From NCBI GenBank assembly GCA_008933995.1, contig WARS01000046.1, forward strand, positions 3,396,026 to 3,460,025: a stretch of DNA of 64,000 bases, in the 5' to 3' direction. Both the position numbers and the translations under genes were made by a program. Positions 48,644 through 61,843 of this stretch are shown piece by piece. The notes beneath the pieces are model-generated. The model made no database searches. It saw only the letters and a list, made by a program, of their open reading frames with translations, and was not told where the DNA came from. This stretch comes from Datnioides undecimradiatus (taxonomy: Eukaryota; Chordata; Actinopteri; Lobotiformes; Datnioididae). Within the stretch, counting starts at the first letter, position 1. Each line of letters starts with the position of its first letter.

Positions 48644-49720
48644 GTAAGCAGGGCAGGACCATCTGAAAGGTTGCAGGGAAGGATTTGGCACAGAGCGTGG
48701 AAATATGAAAGGATTGATCTGGAAGGTGCAGGGGATGACTATATATGGAATAAAACAAAGTCAAAGGCTCTTGTGAGCTTTTGCCTGAAGCAAGAATCTC
48801 AGTCTAGTCCAGCGTTAAACCTGCTCCAGCTCAGCAGCGATGATGGCAGAGCCACACGGCCGGATGGGCAGGGTTATGTGTGTATTTGCCACTCTAAGCA
48901 GTGGTCAGAGGGGCAGGAAAGCTGTCAGGTGAGCGGGGAAATGTGTGAATGAAGTGGAAGCAGTGTGAATGCCCCAATGGCAGAATGGGAGCGAGCGAGA
49001 GGAGAGGAAAGAGACAGACAGAGAGAAAATAAAGAAGGACATGTGAGCGTGGAGGGCAGCGCGGGGTCAGCCTTTCCATCTTGCCGCAGGGGAAGAAAAA
49101 GCTAAAAATACCCTCCAGCTCTTTTCCACCGAGGGAGGGAGGGAGTGAGAGGCGAGAGTACGAGATAGGAAGGTAAAAAAAAGAGCTTTTCCCTCTCCAC
49201 CACCACCTCCTTCTCCTGCTTGAGGCTGTCCTTCCCTTTCCTAGGCTTTTTTTTTTTTTTTTTCTGTTTCTCTCCACAGAAACCAGAGCAGGCAGCTGCG
49301 TTATCCATGCCTGTTACTCCACATTGTTTAGCTCGGGTGGGGTATAGAGTTCCTTCCTGTTGTTAGAACTGTGTGAGAGAAAACATGAGAGAGGAGCCAT
49401 GAGGCACAAAAGCAGTGATCAAGTGCTCCTTAATGAGGTCAAAGCAACACCCAGGGACAAAGTATGAAAGAGGAACATTTTAATGGTTATATTCCAAAAC
49501 CTTTCTTTGAGCCGTTAGCCCATTTAGACGCACGTAAGCTAATGTTCAAACATTCCTCGAGACCTCTTGGCATCTTTTCCTGCCGTGTATCTCCCAGCTG
49601 TGTTCCCGTGAAGGCGCTTTGAAGTTTACGTCATCGATTCGTTGTTTTAGATCACGCCTGTGCCTCAAATGTCATGCCAAGCTGAGTATCTTTTGTTGTT
49701 GTTTATTGTTGTCTCCGCAG
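48644..49720 (+). other. fut8: fut8 intron 2 (1077 bp)
   Basis: This short intron has a purine-rich block at 48960-49200 and a T17 run at 49247. I see no gene or regulatory element in it. Confidence 0.88.
49247..49263. repeat. Poly(T) run, 17 bases
   Basis: An uninterrupted T17 tract within intron 2. Confidence 0.9.
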
Positions 49721-49883
49721 GCCCTGGGCCCACTCAGGAGGAGCTGCGGAGGAAGGTGGAGAACGGCGTCAAGGAGTTCTGGTATTTTGTTCGCAGCGAG
49801 GTGAAGAAATTGGCCACCGTTGAGCCCAGCGAGAGGCAGAAGTACGCCGACACACTCCTGCAGGACCTGGGACACCAGGAGAG
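49721..49883 (+). CDS. fut8: fut8 coding exon 3: stem to catalytic-domain linker
   Basis: Encodes codons 108-161 and two bases of codon 162. The product reads GPGPTQEELRRKVENGVKEF, continues with WYFVRSEVKKL, and ends QDLGHQER. It aligns with the mammalian stretch containing RRRIENGAKELWFF, SELKKL and DLGHHER. In the known human structure this part belongs to the N-terminal helical region that packs on the catalytic core and helps dimerise. The acceptor is CTCCGCAG|G and the donor is AG|GTGGGC, a usable but non-optimal donor. Phase 2 matches exon 4. Confidence 0.95.
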
Positions 49884-52859
49884 GTGGGCATACCGCTGCA
49901 CGAGCGTGGTGGGCAGTGTCAGAGTGTTTGTCAAAAGGTTGACACTGAAATTAAGAAAAACAGACAGGCAAAGCAGACATGCCTCTGTGGAGCCTCCAGA
50001 TCATCTTTATATGGTTTTGAACTGATGTGAGAGTGTTTGTCAGTGGGTTTTCTGTCTTAAACTGAACATGCAGAACAATGTTGAAGTCAGCAGTTATGGA
50101 AAATATTCAACATCACTGATGTGACACATCCCAGCAACTATTGGGAAACAAATTTCTTATTGAGGTGTGTAAACCCTACAGGCGAAGTGGTCCGAAAGCT
50201 TTGAAAGTGAAAATCTGAGACCGTGGGCCTCCCCTCCAAAAAGCACCTCCTCACCCCGTCTGTCATTTGAGCCCACAGACACTCAGCAGTTGAACAAAGG
50301 CAGTCTAATATTGCTTTGTGACATAATTTAGGACTACACCAAATACCTAAAAAAAGGTCTGCCCCACGGCATTTATTAGTTTCTGTCTCTGGAAATGGGA
50401 AAAATGCCTCCTGACAACTTCATCTCTTTAACCAAACCACACACATTCTGGCTATTCTCTGTGATCTCCTGTTAAGATCTTATGTAATATAACATTTTTA
50501 CCTCTTCCGCTGACTGAGCCACCTCTGAAACTGTTTTGGTGCCTCCCATGGGTGGCCCGCTTCTCACCCTGAAAACCTAAATGACATTACTGAGCAGTCA
50601 GCTGGTATTCAGTATATAGGCCGGGATATTAAACTTCAATACTTCATTGGCGTTGACCTAAATGAATTTCGGACCACAGTTCGTTGAACAAATACCAAAA
50701 GTGGGCAAATTCAGATTCTTTTGTCATCTAAAACACTTTTAAAAGATCTGTTATTTATACAAAATGATCAATAAATGACTTATTGATGAACCCCGTTGTA
50801 AGCAGGAGGTGGATAGGTGCTACCACTGCTCATTCTGTGAATAAGAAATAGATCAGGTGATAAGAGGCTCCGGTGACTGATGACATCAGAAGTTGAAATG
50901 AGGATATATGCAGGAGAACTTGAAAGCAGCACTTGCGGTGGTTGCTGAGGAACAAAGAGCAAAGGTCACTCACGCCCTGTCTGTCATCTGCATGGCCAGC
51001 CTCCACCCAGCTGAATGAAGAAAGCCTGCTGTCACTTATCCCGGCAGTTCATTGTAATCCTGCTGAAGTGGCTTACAGGGCCCATTGTCTTAGTCATTGC
51101 TGCCTAAGCAGCTTTCCAAAGACTGATTCCTCACCCTGTACACACAGACACACGCATGGAGACACAGATAGACACATATAGCTGCAGACTTTCTGCAGGC
51201 AGAGGCTGGGAGAGCTGGCACAGATAGGGGCAGAGGTGGAGGGAGCAATGAAATGTTTGACTCGAATAAATGCACCGTTCAGTCATTTAAATTCTGCTCA
51301 GGGAGGGGGGGGGTAAGGTCCTTCTCTTCTCTCCCCAAGTAAAATAAAAAACGTAGCACATTAAAAAAGTATGCAATTACTTACCTGCCCTCCCCGTGAA
51401 AATGATCGCTGCATAATGTAGAGCTTTCAGTTTCACAAAGTTTTTATGGACATGGAATAAAATGAAACGGTATGAAGGTCTGCCAGGAAGCACAGCGGTC
51501 CAAAGTTCAAATGTCTGCACCAGGAAATGAAGGAAATTAACGCCTCTGCTCTGTATCTACAAACGAGCGCGTCGCAATACTGGCGCCAGCGTGTATGTAA
51601 CGTGTATTGTAACGCCATGTCACAGTGTCTTTAATCCAAGCCTCAAGGAAAACACTTAAGATGAAATTAAACCATTTTGACTAGTAGAAGTTTGAAACAT
51701 GGCTTTTATCCATGCAGTAAAACAAATAAACAGACCGTGACTGTTGAGGTAATTAGTACATGTTTGAGATATTAAGTGCTGTATCACACAGTGCGTGCTG
51801 TAAATACGCAGCACACTGTATGTCAGTGACAGAGCGCCTTTCATCTTTCCTCCCTTAAGCTCATCCTCTGTGTTACCTGGCCTGGTGGCATTCACACTGT
51901 GGCGTAAACCCATAACCTTGTAATTGCTCTCCCATTGGTGCAGCATCAGTACTCAGAAAAGCTATGCTCTGCTGCCAAACCCGGCGGCTGCAGCCTCAGC
52001 GTCTGCCGTTCGAGCCAATCGCAAGCACTGGGGAAGCCCACAAGCTTCACATATGGCCAAGAACGCACACACTTACGTGCACAAGAGAGCATACACACCC
52101 CCCCAGTACATATGGACTTTGGGACTGCAGGACTTTGCGGCTGTGTGGTGTTCCCCTGTCTAGCTGCCAGATCCCTCAGGGCTTGTCTGTTGATTCCTGC
52201 TTGTTAAGTTTTGCGGCCAGCACGGTTTGCTTTTCCTCCTTTCAGAGGGTCGGTGATGGCTCCCCTGTGCTCCTCTTGAAGAGAATTTGACATCCGTTCA
52301 CACACTGTGGTTCCAGCTTCAGAATTGGACAATGAGTAATGATACTGTCTTAGCCATAGAGAAAAGCCCTATTCACCCTGCTGCGCCGTTGAAATGGGAC
52401 ATGCTACGTTTATCTGCTTTGTGTGCATGCGTGTGTGTGTGTGTTTCCGTGCACGCGCTACTGAATATGTGCATAAGAAACCTCAGTCACACAGGATGTG
52501 ACTGATTTGGGTCAAAGAAGTGAGTAATAAATTAAGCTTGCATAAGTGCGTGTTTGTACGCGTGTGCGCGAGAGAGAGAGCGTGTGTGTGATATGTTTGC
52601 GCCTGCCCTTCGCTGCATATATCAGAGCTCTTGGGAATATTTTAAGTTGGATGGTCACGATATTTGGCAGTGTGTGACATGGACACGAATTCACTGTCAG
52701 AGGCTTGCAGATGGCAGACTTAATCCAAAAAAACAAAATAAAGGAGCTAAACAAACAGAAAGACGCTGTAGTCGTTAGTCAGCGTGACAGAAACGACACT
52801 TTTTCTATAAATATTCTGAAAGCTTGTTGAGTCTGGGCTGTTGAACCAAGCAGGTTGTA

Positions 52860-53045
52860 CCAGCTATTTAGCCTCCGCTCTCTCTAATAGCCAGCAGGGG
52901 CCAACTCCGGTGTCCAATTGGCGAGGCATTCTGCAGAAGGCCTCAATCTCTAGTTTCAAGTCGCCAATCAGTGAAAGGCTACCGTAAGGGGCGTGGCTAC
53001 CTTGTGATTCACAGGTCTCTACCATGACTGTTACTCAGGATAGAG
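52860..53045 (+). mobile_element. Decayed copy of a common teleost dispersed repeat
   Basis: The phrases 'agccagcaggggccaactcc' (about 52891-52910), 'aatctctagtttcaagtc' (about 52946-52963) and 'taaggggcgtggctaccttg' (52985-53004) occur in this order in an interspersed repeat that I know from fish introns, where the last part usually continues with 'tgattgacaggtcgctacca'. The internal part is shortened. The element is non-coding and the family name is uncertain. Confidence 0.65.
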
Positions 53046-53649
53046 CCGGAGCAGCGCGTGTCCATGCCAGCCCCGCCATCTCCTCCATATATGGTCACGT
53101 CTGGATTTGTACCAAGACAGCAGCTGCCAGAAAGCCAAAACCCATTGCCAAAACAGGAGTCCACAAAAATATGGGAGCCCTCACAGTCCATTATTAATTT
53201 ACAGTACACACAGTATACTGTCAACGTATGATGTCTTGTGGATGATCTTATACCAAGTAATGTTTTGGGGACTTCTGTCAATAAGGGAGTCGGCTGCAAA
53301 ACCTACCCGCTAAGTACAAATGACACGATTCATACATTCATTTTAAGGTAGCTGTATATATTGATGGGAAATGTCTGCGCAGCACATCAGTTAGGCAGAA
53401 TCTTGATTATAGTCATGTATAAAGTTTAAAGTCACAGGCAGTAAAAGCCTTAATTAACAATAAAACTGTTTAGAAACCGTTTATGTATATGGCTGATCCA
53501 GTGAGTTATGATTATGGTTTTGAACTGTATGAATGAATTTGAATTGAATCTTGTCAGACTGGCTAAAAGAAATCAAGGTACTGTACTGTGTTGTTGCAAA
53601 TAATTCAATAAGCTGACTGTCACTAAACAGCCATGCTCATTGATTTGCA

Positions 53650-53982
53650 GTGACCTCAGTGATCAGGCAGATAAGTCAATCTGTGACAGCCACGCCCCCC
53701 CCCCCCCGAAAAAGCCGCCTGAACCCAACATGTAGAAATGAATTTTCCAAAAAAGAGACCCGATTCAAAGAGAGCAAAGGCCAGCGTGATCCGATCTGTG
53801 ACCCGAGACCCGGAGATAATCGGGCTCGATCTAAAAGGCGGCTGACCCAGACAGACCCAAATAAACACCGACCCCGGCAGCAGTTAGATGCTTCACATAG
53901 GCGGCCGTGGTCAAAAAGTCGAGCAATTCATGTCCCTTTTCTCTCCTTATCACACTCACACTCTCCATCTCACATCAAAAGC

Positions 53983-54017
<35 letters not shown>

Positions 54018-54180
54018 ACTGTTTTGATTATGACATAGCGCAAGATAAGAGCTGAGTCCGCTCTGATCCTCTCGGCATATTGACACGCAGACCCGAGACC
54101 CGCGACAATTCAACAGTATCCTACCCGTAGCCAATTAGAGCGAAAACTCGGGTGGTTACTAGGAGCCAAATAAGACCTGC
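53650..54180. mobile_element. Possible dispersed repeat with 'gacccgagacccg' phrases
   Basis: The motif gacccgagacccg occurs at about 53800 and again at about 54091, on either side of a T32 run. The surrounding CpG-containing, repeat-like text differs from the flanking intron. Similar phrases occur in fish interspersed repeats, but I cannot identify ends or family. Confidence 0.35.
53985..54016. repeat. Poly(T) run, 32 bases
   Basis: This is the longest homopolymer in the window. It could be the tail of a minus-strand retroelement insertion. The exact length is unreliable in any sequencing method. Confidence 0.92.
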
Positions 54181-54871
54181 CTAAAGAGTATTAAAAAAAA
54201 AAAAAATCTCAGTTGGCTGAGAATCATTTTTCTCTTCCACAGTTTGAGTGTATGGCTATATGGCTCAAAATCTGTGGATGTCTTGTTGTGTTCTCTGCTT
54301 TAGCACATGCGCGCCTTGCTATACACAGCTAGGAACAGAAGTTTCCCAACAAGTTGCCCTTTTAATTGCACCATGGACAAGAGCTCATTACTGGATCCTT
54401 GCCACACTTTTGCAAATGGCTGCTATGGAAATAAAGGCGCAAGGCATGACAGAGCTGTTGATGTGTTAGCTAAGGACGAAAGGTCACAAGTGCTATCATC
54501 TAGTTAAGTAGTCCCTAATATCTTTCTGCTCTGCATAGAACAATTCTGATGTGATTTAAAAACCTTACAGCTTAACAATTGGCCCAAATAGTGTCATTGT
54601 TAATGAGGGGAAAAAGAAGTGTCTGTCCTGAAAAGGGGGTGTTATTTTTAATTAAAACGGAGAGTAAGAAAGGTTATTAAGTCCCAACCTCTCAAAGATG
54701 TAGTTTTGCTGTTTTAATACGAACCTCGGCCGCATGTGGTGAATATGAAGCTGGTTGTGTATTGCAAACATTAAAAAAAAACGCGTATTCAACAAACGTT
54801 TGTTCCAATTATTGTCTCTGTTCAGCTCATTATTCAAGTGATTAAAGAAATAAATGTGTGTGCGTCTGCAG

Positions 54872-54986
54872 GTCCATCATGACGGACTTGTACTACCTCA
54901 GCCAGGCGGACGGAGTGGGCGAGTGGAGAGTGAAGGAAGCTAAAGACCTCTCGGATCTGGTCCAGAACAGAATCACCTACCTACAG
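54872..54986 (+). CDS. fut8: fut8 coding exon 4: start of catalytic region
   Basis: Encodes the last base of codon 162 through codon 200: (R)[18 protein letters not shown], then [20 protein letters not shown]. This matches mammalian FUT8 ([18 protein letters not shown] and KEAKDLTELVQRRITYLQ) almost residue for residue. The acceptor is GTCTGCAG|G and the donor is CAG|GTAGCT, phase 0. The segment immediately precedes the cysteine-rich block in exon 5. Confidence 0.96.
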
Positions 54987-55293
54987 GTAGCTACAGACAC
55001 ACCTGCTGCTCAGCCAACTGGCCTTGCGCAGCCTCTATCACTCTCGCAGACACGCGCAGTCATACACACACCCACATGTAGACACAAAGACGTGGTAAGC
55101 GTTTATGCGGCTGTTTTCCCTCACACGTACGAACGCACATATGCATTTTTCTTTCACACTCGCTTGTCTCATTTGCACCATCCATAACTGTCAGCATCAG
55201 TTTCCACGAGGAGCAGGTGAGGGGTGTGATAGCAGACTTGTTTCAGCAGTCAGATCTGACAAGTAGGATTCTTGTTGCATGTCAGCAGTTTAG

Positions 55294-55295
<2 letters not shown>

Positions 55296-55331
<36 letters not shown>

Positions 55332-55332
55332 A
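55296..55332. repeat. (AC)n microsatellite
   Basis: About fifteen AC units followed by an interrupted extension. Confidence 0.95.
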
Positions 55333-55884
55333 TGCAGACTTGCAAAATGACAGATTGGTAGATGCACATGTGCAGAAATGCAAAAATATCTCCGCGGTGC
55401 AACGACAGACACAAGTACGCGCATTTGCTCAGGCTTATCTAGATGCACATATGCTTGCAGCTCCTCATACACATACACAACCTGAGACCCATGACACATC
55501 CGCTCACCCTCAGCCACCCCACTCCCATACCCGGCTCTGGTGCTGCCGGGTGCTCGGGTGGGGCGGTGCACCGCGGCACCGGGCCCTGCAGCATTAATGA
55601 GCCGGTGTGTTTGATGAAGAGGACCCAGTCAGTCTGGCTGGGCGGAGACAGCACCACTAACAGCTGCTGTCACCACCGCTGAGGGATCACACTGCTCCAC
55701 CAGCTGCCATCACTAATTCATCACACACATACAGCGAGTCGCACACAGATGGATTCACCCGCACCTACACAAGCAGTCGACGCACCCGCGCGCATGCATG
55801 CACGCTCATCCACAAGATTGATGCAAAGAGATGCCTTGTGAGTGTGTCTTGCTTTGCCCCTCTCGCACACTCACACGTCTATAT

Positions 55885-55886
<2 letters not shown>

Positions 55887-55927
<41 letters not shown>
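55887..55927. repeat. (AC)n microsatellite
   Basis: About twenty uninterrupted AC units. Confidence 0.97.
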
Positions 55928-55930
<3 letters not shown>

Positions 55931-56913
55931 TCCTCCCCCTTATCCTGCTGTCCCTGCCACCCGCACCAGCCTCTCCCTTCATTCCTGGTTTAACTAACTC
56001 CATCTCTGCGTCTGCTCCATCTGTCCACTCACAGCACTCAGTGAACATGGCTGGCTTCGTCAGATTCCTGTTGGACATACTTTTTGTCTATTTTTGCTCC
56101 CTGAGCGTTTATATAGAGGTATTGTCAATGAGCTCGATGGTGCTTTTTGCCATTTTTTGCATCTCCATAGATCACTTGTCACTTGTCACAGTTGGGTGCG
56201 TCCGGTAGGTTACGGCTCTAATCCTAAAAACAGCTATAATTAATCAGTACGTTTGTGTTGCCAGCATCGCAGTCCGGAGACTTAGGACCTAACTGCGCTG
56301 TTCCCCTCAGCTTTTTGGAGCTCTGAAGCATCATTCGGCTTGTCGTTTTGATTTTTCAACCACAATTTTGGTGTTTTGGGTCTGTCTCACCGCTCAACAT
56401 TGTTTAAAAAGAGGCACCTCTACACTGCCTGTATATCAAAGTCAAAGTTAGCAACTTGAGTGGAGCACTTAGAGCAAGGTGTTTCCCAAAACAGAGCTAA
56501 ACGGACAGTGAGCTTATTGACACAAACTCAACTAATGTTACTCCATCTCTACCGGAGCTTTTATAAAGGCAGCTGTCGGCAAATAACAACAAAAAAGCAG
56601 AGCAACAGGTGTAAATGTTTACAGCAGAGCCAAAAAATGTGTTGCGTGAGCATCCATCACCTGCCATTGTTGTAATCTCGAAGACCAAAGAAGACAGGAA
56701 ACATTGTTTTCTAACTCACCGACAGTAAGCCAGTGACCACATGTCGTCTTCTGCATTTTGTGAAATCCACCAAACCAAACCAAATTTGAATCCACCAGCC
56801 GGGAAAGACGAACTCAGCAAGTAACAGTGAAACAGAAGCATTTACAGGATGCAGCACATTAAACAGAGTATTGCTAACAAATCAGCTGTAAACAGTATGA
56901 AAATGGAGTTTGA

Positions 56914-56936
56914 TTTTTTTTTTTTTTTTTTTTTTT
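56914..56936. repeat. Poly(T) run, 23 bases
   Basis: An uninterrupted T23 tract within intron 4. Confidence 0.92.
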
Positions 56937-57911
56937 AATCTGGACAAATCAATCGAAGTTTTAACATGTAGCATCAATCTTCGCTGGATTTTCTGACTAT
57001 GCTATTTACCTTTTCTCTAGTTGCAGCTAAACGATAGTTCAGTCATTGTGGATGTTGCTGCGCACACTAACTACCCAGTCCCTAGAAATATCGCACCGCT
57101 GCCTCTTCAAGCATCAAAGGTTTCACAACCTGTGCACTACAGGTGGTTTTCCTCCAGAGGTGTCCTTGAGGAAAATGCAGAAAGCTTCAATGAGCTGGAT
57201 ATATTTTAAGTGTTCCGGCAACATCGACAAGCAAAGCAGACCTTTAGCTATACAACACCTTACTTTAGATTTCTTCAAATGTGTACATCTTCCTTTCATC
57301 CTCCACTGCAGTTTCTGAATGTGGGCATCACAGTGGATAATTACCTGAGCTTTGCATACTATACCTCATATCCAGTTGTTCACAGCTGTACTTCCTACAT
57401 AAACAATACCGCCGTGGTCTCACTGAACTGAATCACTTCGCAACTGCCACTATGTTTCACAGTCACACACACACACAGAAAAACAAGCTCACCATTTAAA
57501 CAGGCACTTAACCTACAGTACGGAGCGGTACTCAGAGACAGCCTTTGTGCACGCATCTGCTGTCATTATCCTTGAACCGAGTCTCTCAGCGCTTCGGAGT
57601 CATTCCAGCCTCATCATTATCAACGCAGCATCCAATGGTGGCCTCCACGCCACATGGCTTGCGCCACACATTGATCTCATGCAGAAGTTGTGGGCTCCGA
57701 TGCCGACGTCTGTTGAAAGTGAACCGTCTTGTGTGTTCTTTTGCAACAACGGCGCTGTAGATTGTTAGCGCAGTGAGGTATCTTACACCTGCGAGTATAG
57801 TAGAGACCCAGCAGCCTGTAACTCAGAGGAAATACCTGTGTGGCTGCTGTACTCTGTTCATGTTATTGAACAGCAGCGGTGGTAATCAGTTTTCAGCACC
57901 TAAAGGAGCCC

Positions 57912-57945
57912 CTCCTCTCCTCTCCTCTCCTCTCCTCTCCTCTCT
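57912..57945. repeat. (CTCCT)n pentanucleotide array
   Basis: About six units of a pure pyrimidine pentamer. The pyrimidine bias continues to about 58080, giving a strand-asymmetric stretch of roughly 170 bases. Confidence 0.93.
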
Positions 57946-59293
57946 TATTTTTTCCCCTCTGTGTCCCTCATTTTTCTACTGCCTCCTGTCCTCTTTCTCA
58001 TTTTATCCTCTCATCTCTTTTCCTCTTCACTTCCTTCTCCTCTCCTCCTCCTCCTCCCTCTCTTCCTCCTCCACTCCTGCTAGTGTGTGATAGGCAGCGT
58101 TAGCCGGTGGGTGCCGTGCGGCCTGATTACTGTGAACCATCCACAGCTGCAGCAGCCTAATGAGGAAAACACTCCCATCAGCCGGTAATTGCTGTTTAGG
58201 AAGCTGGTTGGCACGAGCGTGGCGGAGTCGCTCAGACCGGCTGCAGAGCGAATCACAAACCGCCCGGCGACTCATCGACAACACAGCATGTGTCACTCTG
58301 TTGGTTTCCACATTTTTTGTTTTTGTGGGGTTTTTTATGCTGAAAAGAGAAATCCTTGTTTCTTCCTCCAGCGCCTCTCATTTGGTATTCTTCCCCTCAG
58401 ACTTTGTATGATATTGAAGCTAATTTATGAGATTGATTTGGGGGTTGAAGGGGTGGTTGAAAAGTGAAGGAATGAGTGAATGCAAGAGCAGCTCGAAGGA
58501 GATTAAAGATGAAGAGATATTGTAGGATAAGGCTGATGATATCCTATGTGTTCATTATTATAAGCAACAAATTCCATGAAAACACCAAAAGACACACTAA
58601 ACCAAGTGTGTTAGTGCATCTTTAAACGCTTTCCTACTGTCATTAGCACTCATCCCAGCTGAAGCAAGTATTTGAATTCTTAAGTATTAAAAAACAATGA
58701 CAGATAAACATATAGTTTGATGAAGTTGTAAGCAGGTTGAGGTCGTTGTCTGACGTGAGTCAGGCAGAAATGTTTGTGGACCAGATGATGAAAAATCATT
58801 ATCTGTGCGGTCACATATTATCCTGGTGTTTCTTTTGATTTACCGGATGTTGTAGCAGCTACAGGGCTAAAAGGGTTGTGACACCAATGACAGGCGACCA
58901 AATGAAGCGCACCGAATACACTGAATAAAATTAAGGGTTCATCTGGGTTGCGGGAAACATGGGGGATAACGTGTAAGTGCGCCACTCAACAAAATATATC
59001 ACATAGGTCTGTTTTTAGACGTTTTAATGTGGAGCTGTGACATATTATATCTTTAACAATAAGAATGAAAGAGGAAGAAAAAAGATGGAAAGACGTAATA
59101 AAAAGGAGTTATCGTCGACATGGAAGAAAAGAAATTGTCAGAGAAATAAGGTGCACAGGTGTTAAAATCCGAGCAGCTTGGAGTATGACACAGACACGCA
59201 AAGGAGAGACAGAAAGAAAACCACATCAGCCACGTGTTTTTACAAGTCACACAGCGGGGCGTTGAGGGACACAACACGAAGGTCGGGCAATAA

Positions 59294-59671
<378 letters not shown>

Positions 59672-61164
59672 TAAACCTTGCTTTTTTTTAATTTTTGAAT
59701 ATCCCAGCTAAAAAATAGGGTCTGCCAGACCCCTCGTTTGTGCTGCTACAGCGAAAACAAAGTGTGAATTCCCTGGCTAAGCAGGACTATGCAATTCCTG
59801 TTAAAGCACTTTGGCAGCCAGTGTAGTAGCAGCAGGTTATTGTTCAAAGGTTTCATTGCCAAGAAATGCTGTGAGTTGATTTTAGTAAACAACCTGCTCC
59901 TCTGACCTGCAGTAAGTTTCTTTTTTGTAGCGTCTGATAGAGACAGAGATTGTAGGGAATCATGTTTTGTTTTGTTTTTTTTGTAGAAGTGCAGTCCATT
60001 ATTTGTTAGCGCAGGCTCCCTTGCACAGTTTTGATTTATCGTGTCTTGTGCACTGAGAATATGAATATCTCATCATTGGCTATCCACGACATCAGAATAA
60101 AATGTCAGCGTTTGTAGCTGAAGCTCTTTTTCAGCCCTCGCTTGTTGAATAGAACATGTTAAAAGCTTGGCTAATGCAGTGTAAACATTTCCCTGACGAA
60201 AATCCACCCTGACATCAATTTTTTATCTGGTGTCAAATGTGAGAACTGTGCTTTTGTTAAAACGTATAAGTGAAAATCTACTTGAACTGACCCCCTGAGC
60301 ATAGGTTCACTGCTCTACTCTTGAAGCAAGTGTTACATATGAATCAATAAAAAATGTCTTGTCTTCAGCCTTATATGTCTAATATTTATTTGATTTTCCC
60401 ATAAGAATATCTGCCAGCGGAGGCCTAAGAGGAGTATAAACATCTTTGCTAGGTCTTGACGTGTAATTAGCCTTCAACTGAACATCCTGGTACATATTTC
60501 ATGTACTCAGCAGTAACTGTGGCAACAGCCCTGCAGCAACACAAGCTTGAGGTGTTTGTAGGGGGGCCATTGTTGGTTGAAATGTAACCTAAATGATTTA
60601 GGATTTGAAACAGGGAACCTCTTGCTGGGACAATGGTGTTTTGGTGCGTTGACATTGTCCTGTAAACAGGGCACCAGATCAGGCTCAACATGAAAAAGTG
60701 TCTTGGTGCTTGTGGCACTTGGAGGGGCTGGTGCAGGATCAGTTGACCATTGGGAAAACAGGCTCATGGGAGATGACATTGAATCTTTGCAATGGCCAAG
60801 AAGCCACAGCAGCTGTAGTCCAAGTAGGGCGGTACTAACTATTAAACAAAGATGAATCTCTTGAACCAAAATAGGGCTCAAGAGAGCAAAAGGGTTACAC
60901 CTCTGCCTCTATTAGTCATGGGAAAGAAGGTTCTGACTGTTGTTGGTGCCTGTTCGCCAACCAACAGTTTAGAGCCCAATCTGAACGTTTGCGTGAGGGC
61001 CTCCTGAAGAGGGTCCTGCCTGGGGTAAAGCTCTGCTGGAGGTTTTCAGTACTTACAGGGTTAATAATGGAGACACCAGGAAGGAAGATGATTGAGAGGA
61101 ATTGTCTGTTTGATCCCATCGGAATAATGTTTATCTGCAGGCTTCACAGTAAGTCCACCACTTC

Positions 61165-61425
61165 CGTCCAGATTAAAAGACATTCATGGTCCCCTGAGGA
61201 TGAACCCCACTGACTATGGTGGTTCCGCTGGCTTTTTATGTGGTGACCATCAGTGAATGTTGCAATCTTGATAACACATTAAAGCTAAGAGATGGTGAAC
61301 GTGGTAAACATTATGCCTGCAAAACACCAACATGAAAGCATTTTCAGTTTGAGCATATACGCATGCTTGACAGTAGCATTTAGCTCAAAGTATCACAGTG
61401 AAAATGTTTTGGCTGCAGACTCTTT
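61165..61425 (+). mobile_element. Decayed copy of a well-known teleost dispersed repeat
   Basis: The text at about 61181-61215 (cattcatggtcccctgagg, then atgaaccccactgact) and the text at about 61281-61400 (gatggtgaacgtggtaaac, then agcatttagctcaaag) reproduce two blocks of a repeat that is frequent in percomorph genomes. Intact copies carry 'acattcatggtccccagag' and 'gatggtgaacatggtaaac'. A stretch between the blocks is deleted. There is no coding capacity. I do not know its formal name. Confidence 0.75.
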
Positions 61426-61789
61426 TTCTTGTGACGCGATGTGATCTGCGTTATTTGAATTCTGAGCCAGCCACGGACTGTCCATAAAGAACGCTATGTT
61501 CACGCATCAGGTAGTCCATATGTTTACCTGGTACCAGAATACCTTAGCCCGAAGATCGATGTGCTGGTTCGGGGGGGGGAAATGGATCTCCCTACTAATG
61601 CAGAGTTAGCGGATTCATTGTGAATGAAGCTGCATGGAGGAAAGACAAAGAAGAAACTGAGATTTTTAATATGATTAGGGGATAGCCTAACATTATAAGT
61701 GTGTTTGCCCGGGCTAAGCTGACAAAACCAAAGCATTTTTAAATGAAGATCAGTGATGATTTGGAGGTTTCACCATGAGACTGTGCCTG

Positions 61790-61790
<1 letters not shown>

Positions 61791-61839
<49 letters not shown>
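61791..61839. repeat. (CT)n microsatellite
   Basis: About 24 uninterrupted CT units, followed by a pyrimidine-rich stretch to about 62030. Confidence 0.97.

Positions 61840-61843
<4 letters not shown>

Larger units (their letters stand above)
49884..54871 (+). other. fut8: fut8 intron 3 (4988 bp)
   Basis: It contains two probable decayed repeats (52860 and 53650), a poly(C) run at about 53694, a T32 run at 53985 and a GA/GT-rich stretch at 52430-52600. I recognise no further exon. Confidence 0.85.

Noticed and set aside
48281..48666. Extension of exon 2 upstream and downstream in frame
   Set aside because: The residues outside 48525-48643 do not resemble FUT8, while consensus acceptor and donor sites sit exactly where the similarity begins and ends.
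49660..50025. Longer coding reading of exon 3
   Set aside because: Similarity to FUT8 ends at the arginine split by the donor at 49884. The tail after it is intron translation, and phase fits exon 4 only with splicing.
55217..55597. Open frame of 126 codons on the plus strand in fut8 intron 4
   Set aside because: It runs through a CA tract and has no similarity to any protein I know. It is intronic chance.
60467..60881. Minus-strand frames suggesting a transposon protein
   Set aside because: No reverse transcriptase, transposase or other diagnostic motif is visible, and the frames overlap each other without a coherent product.
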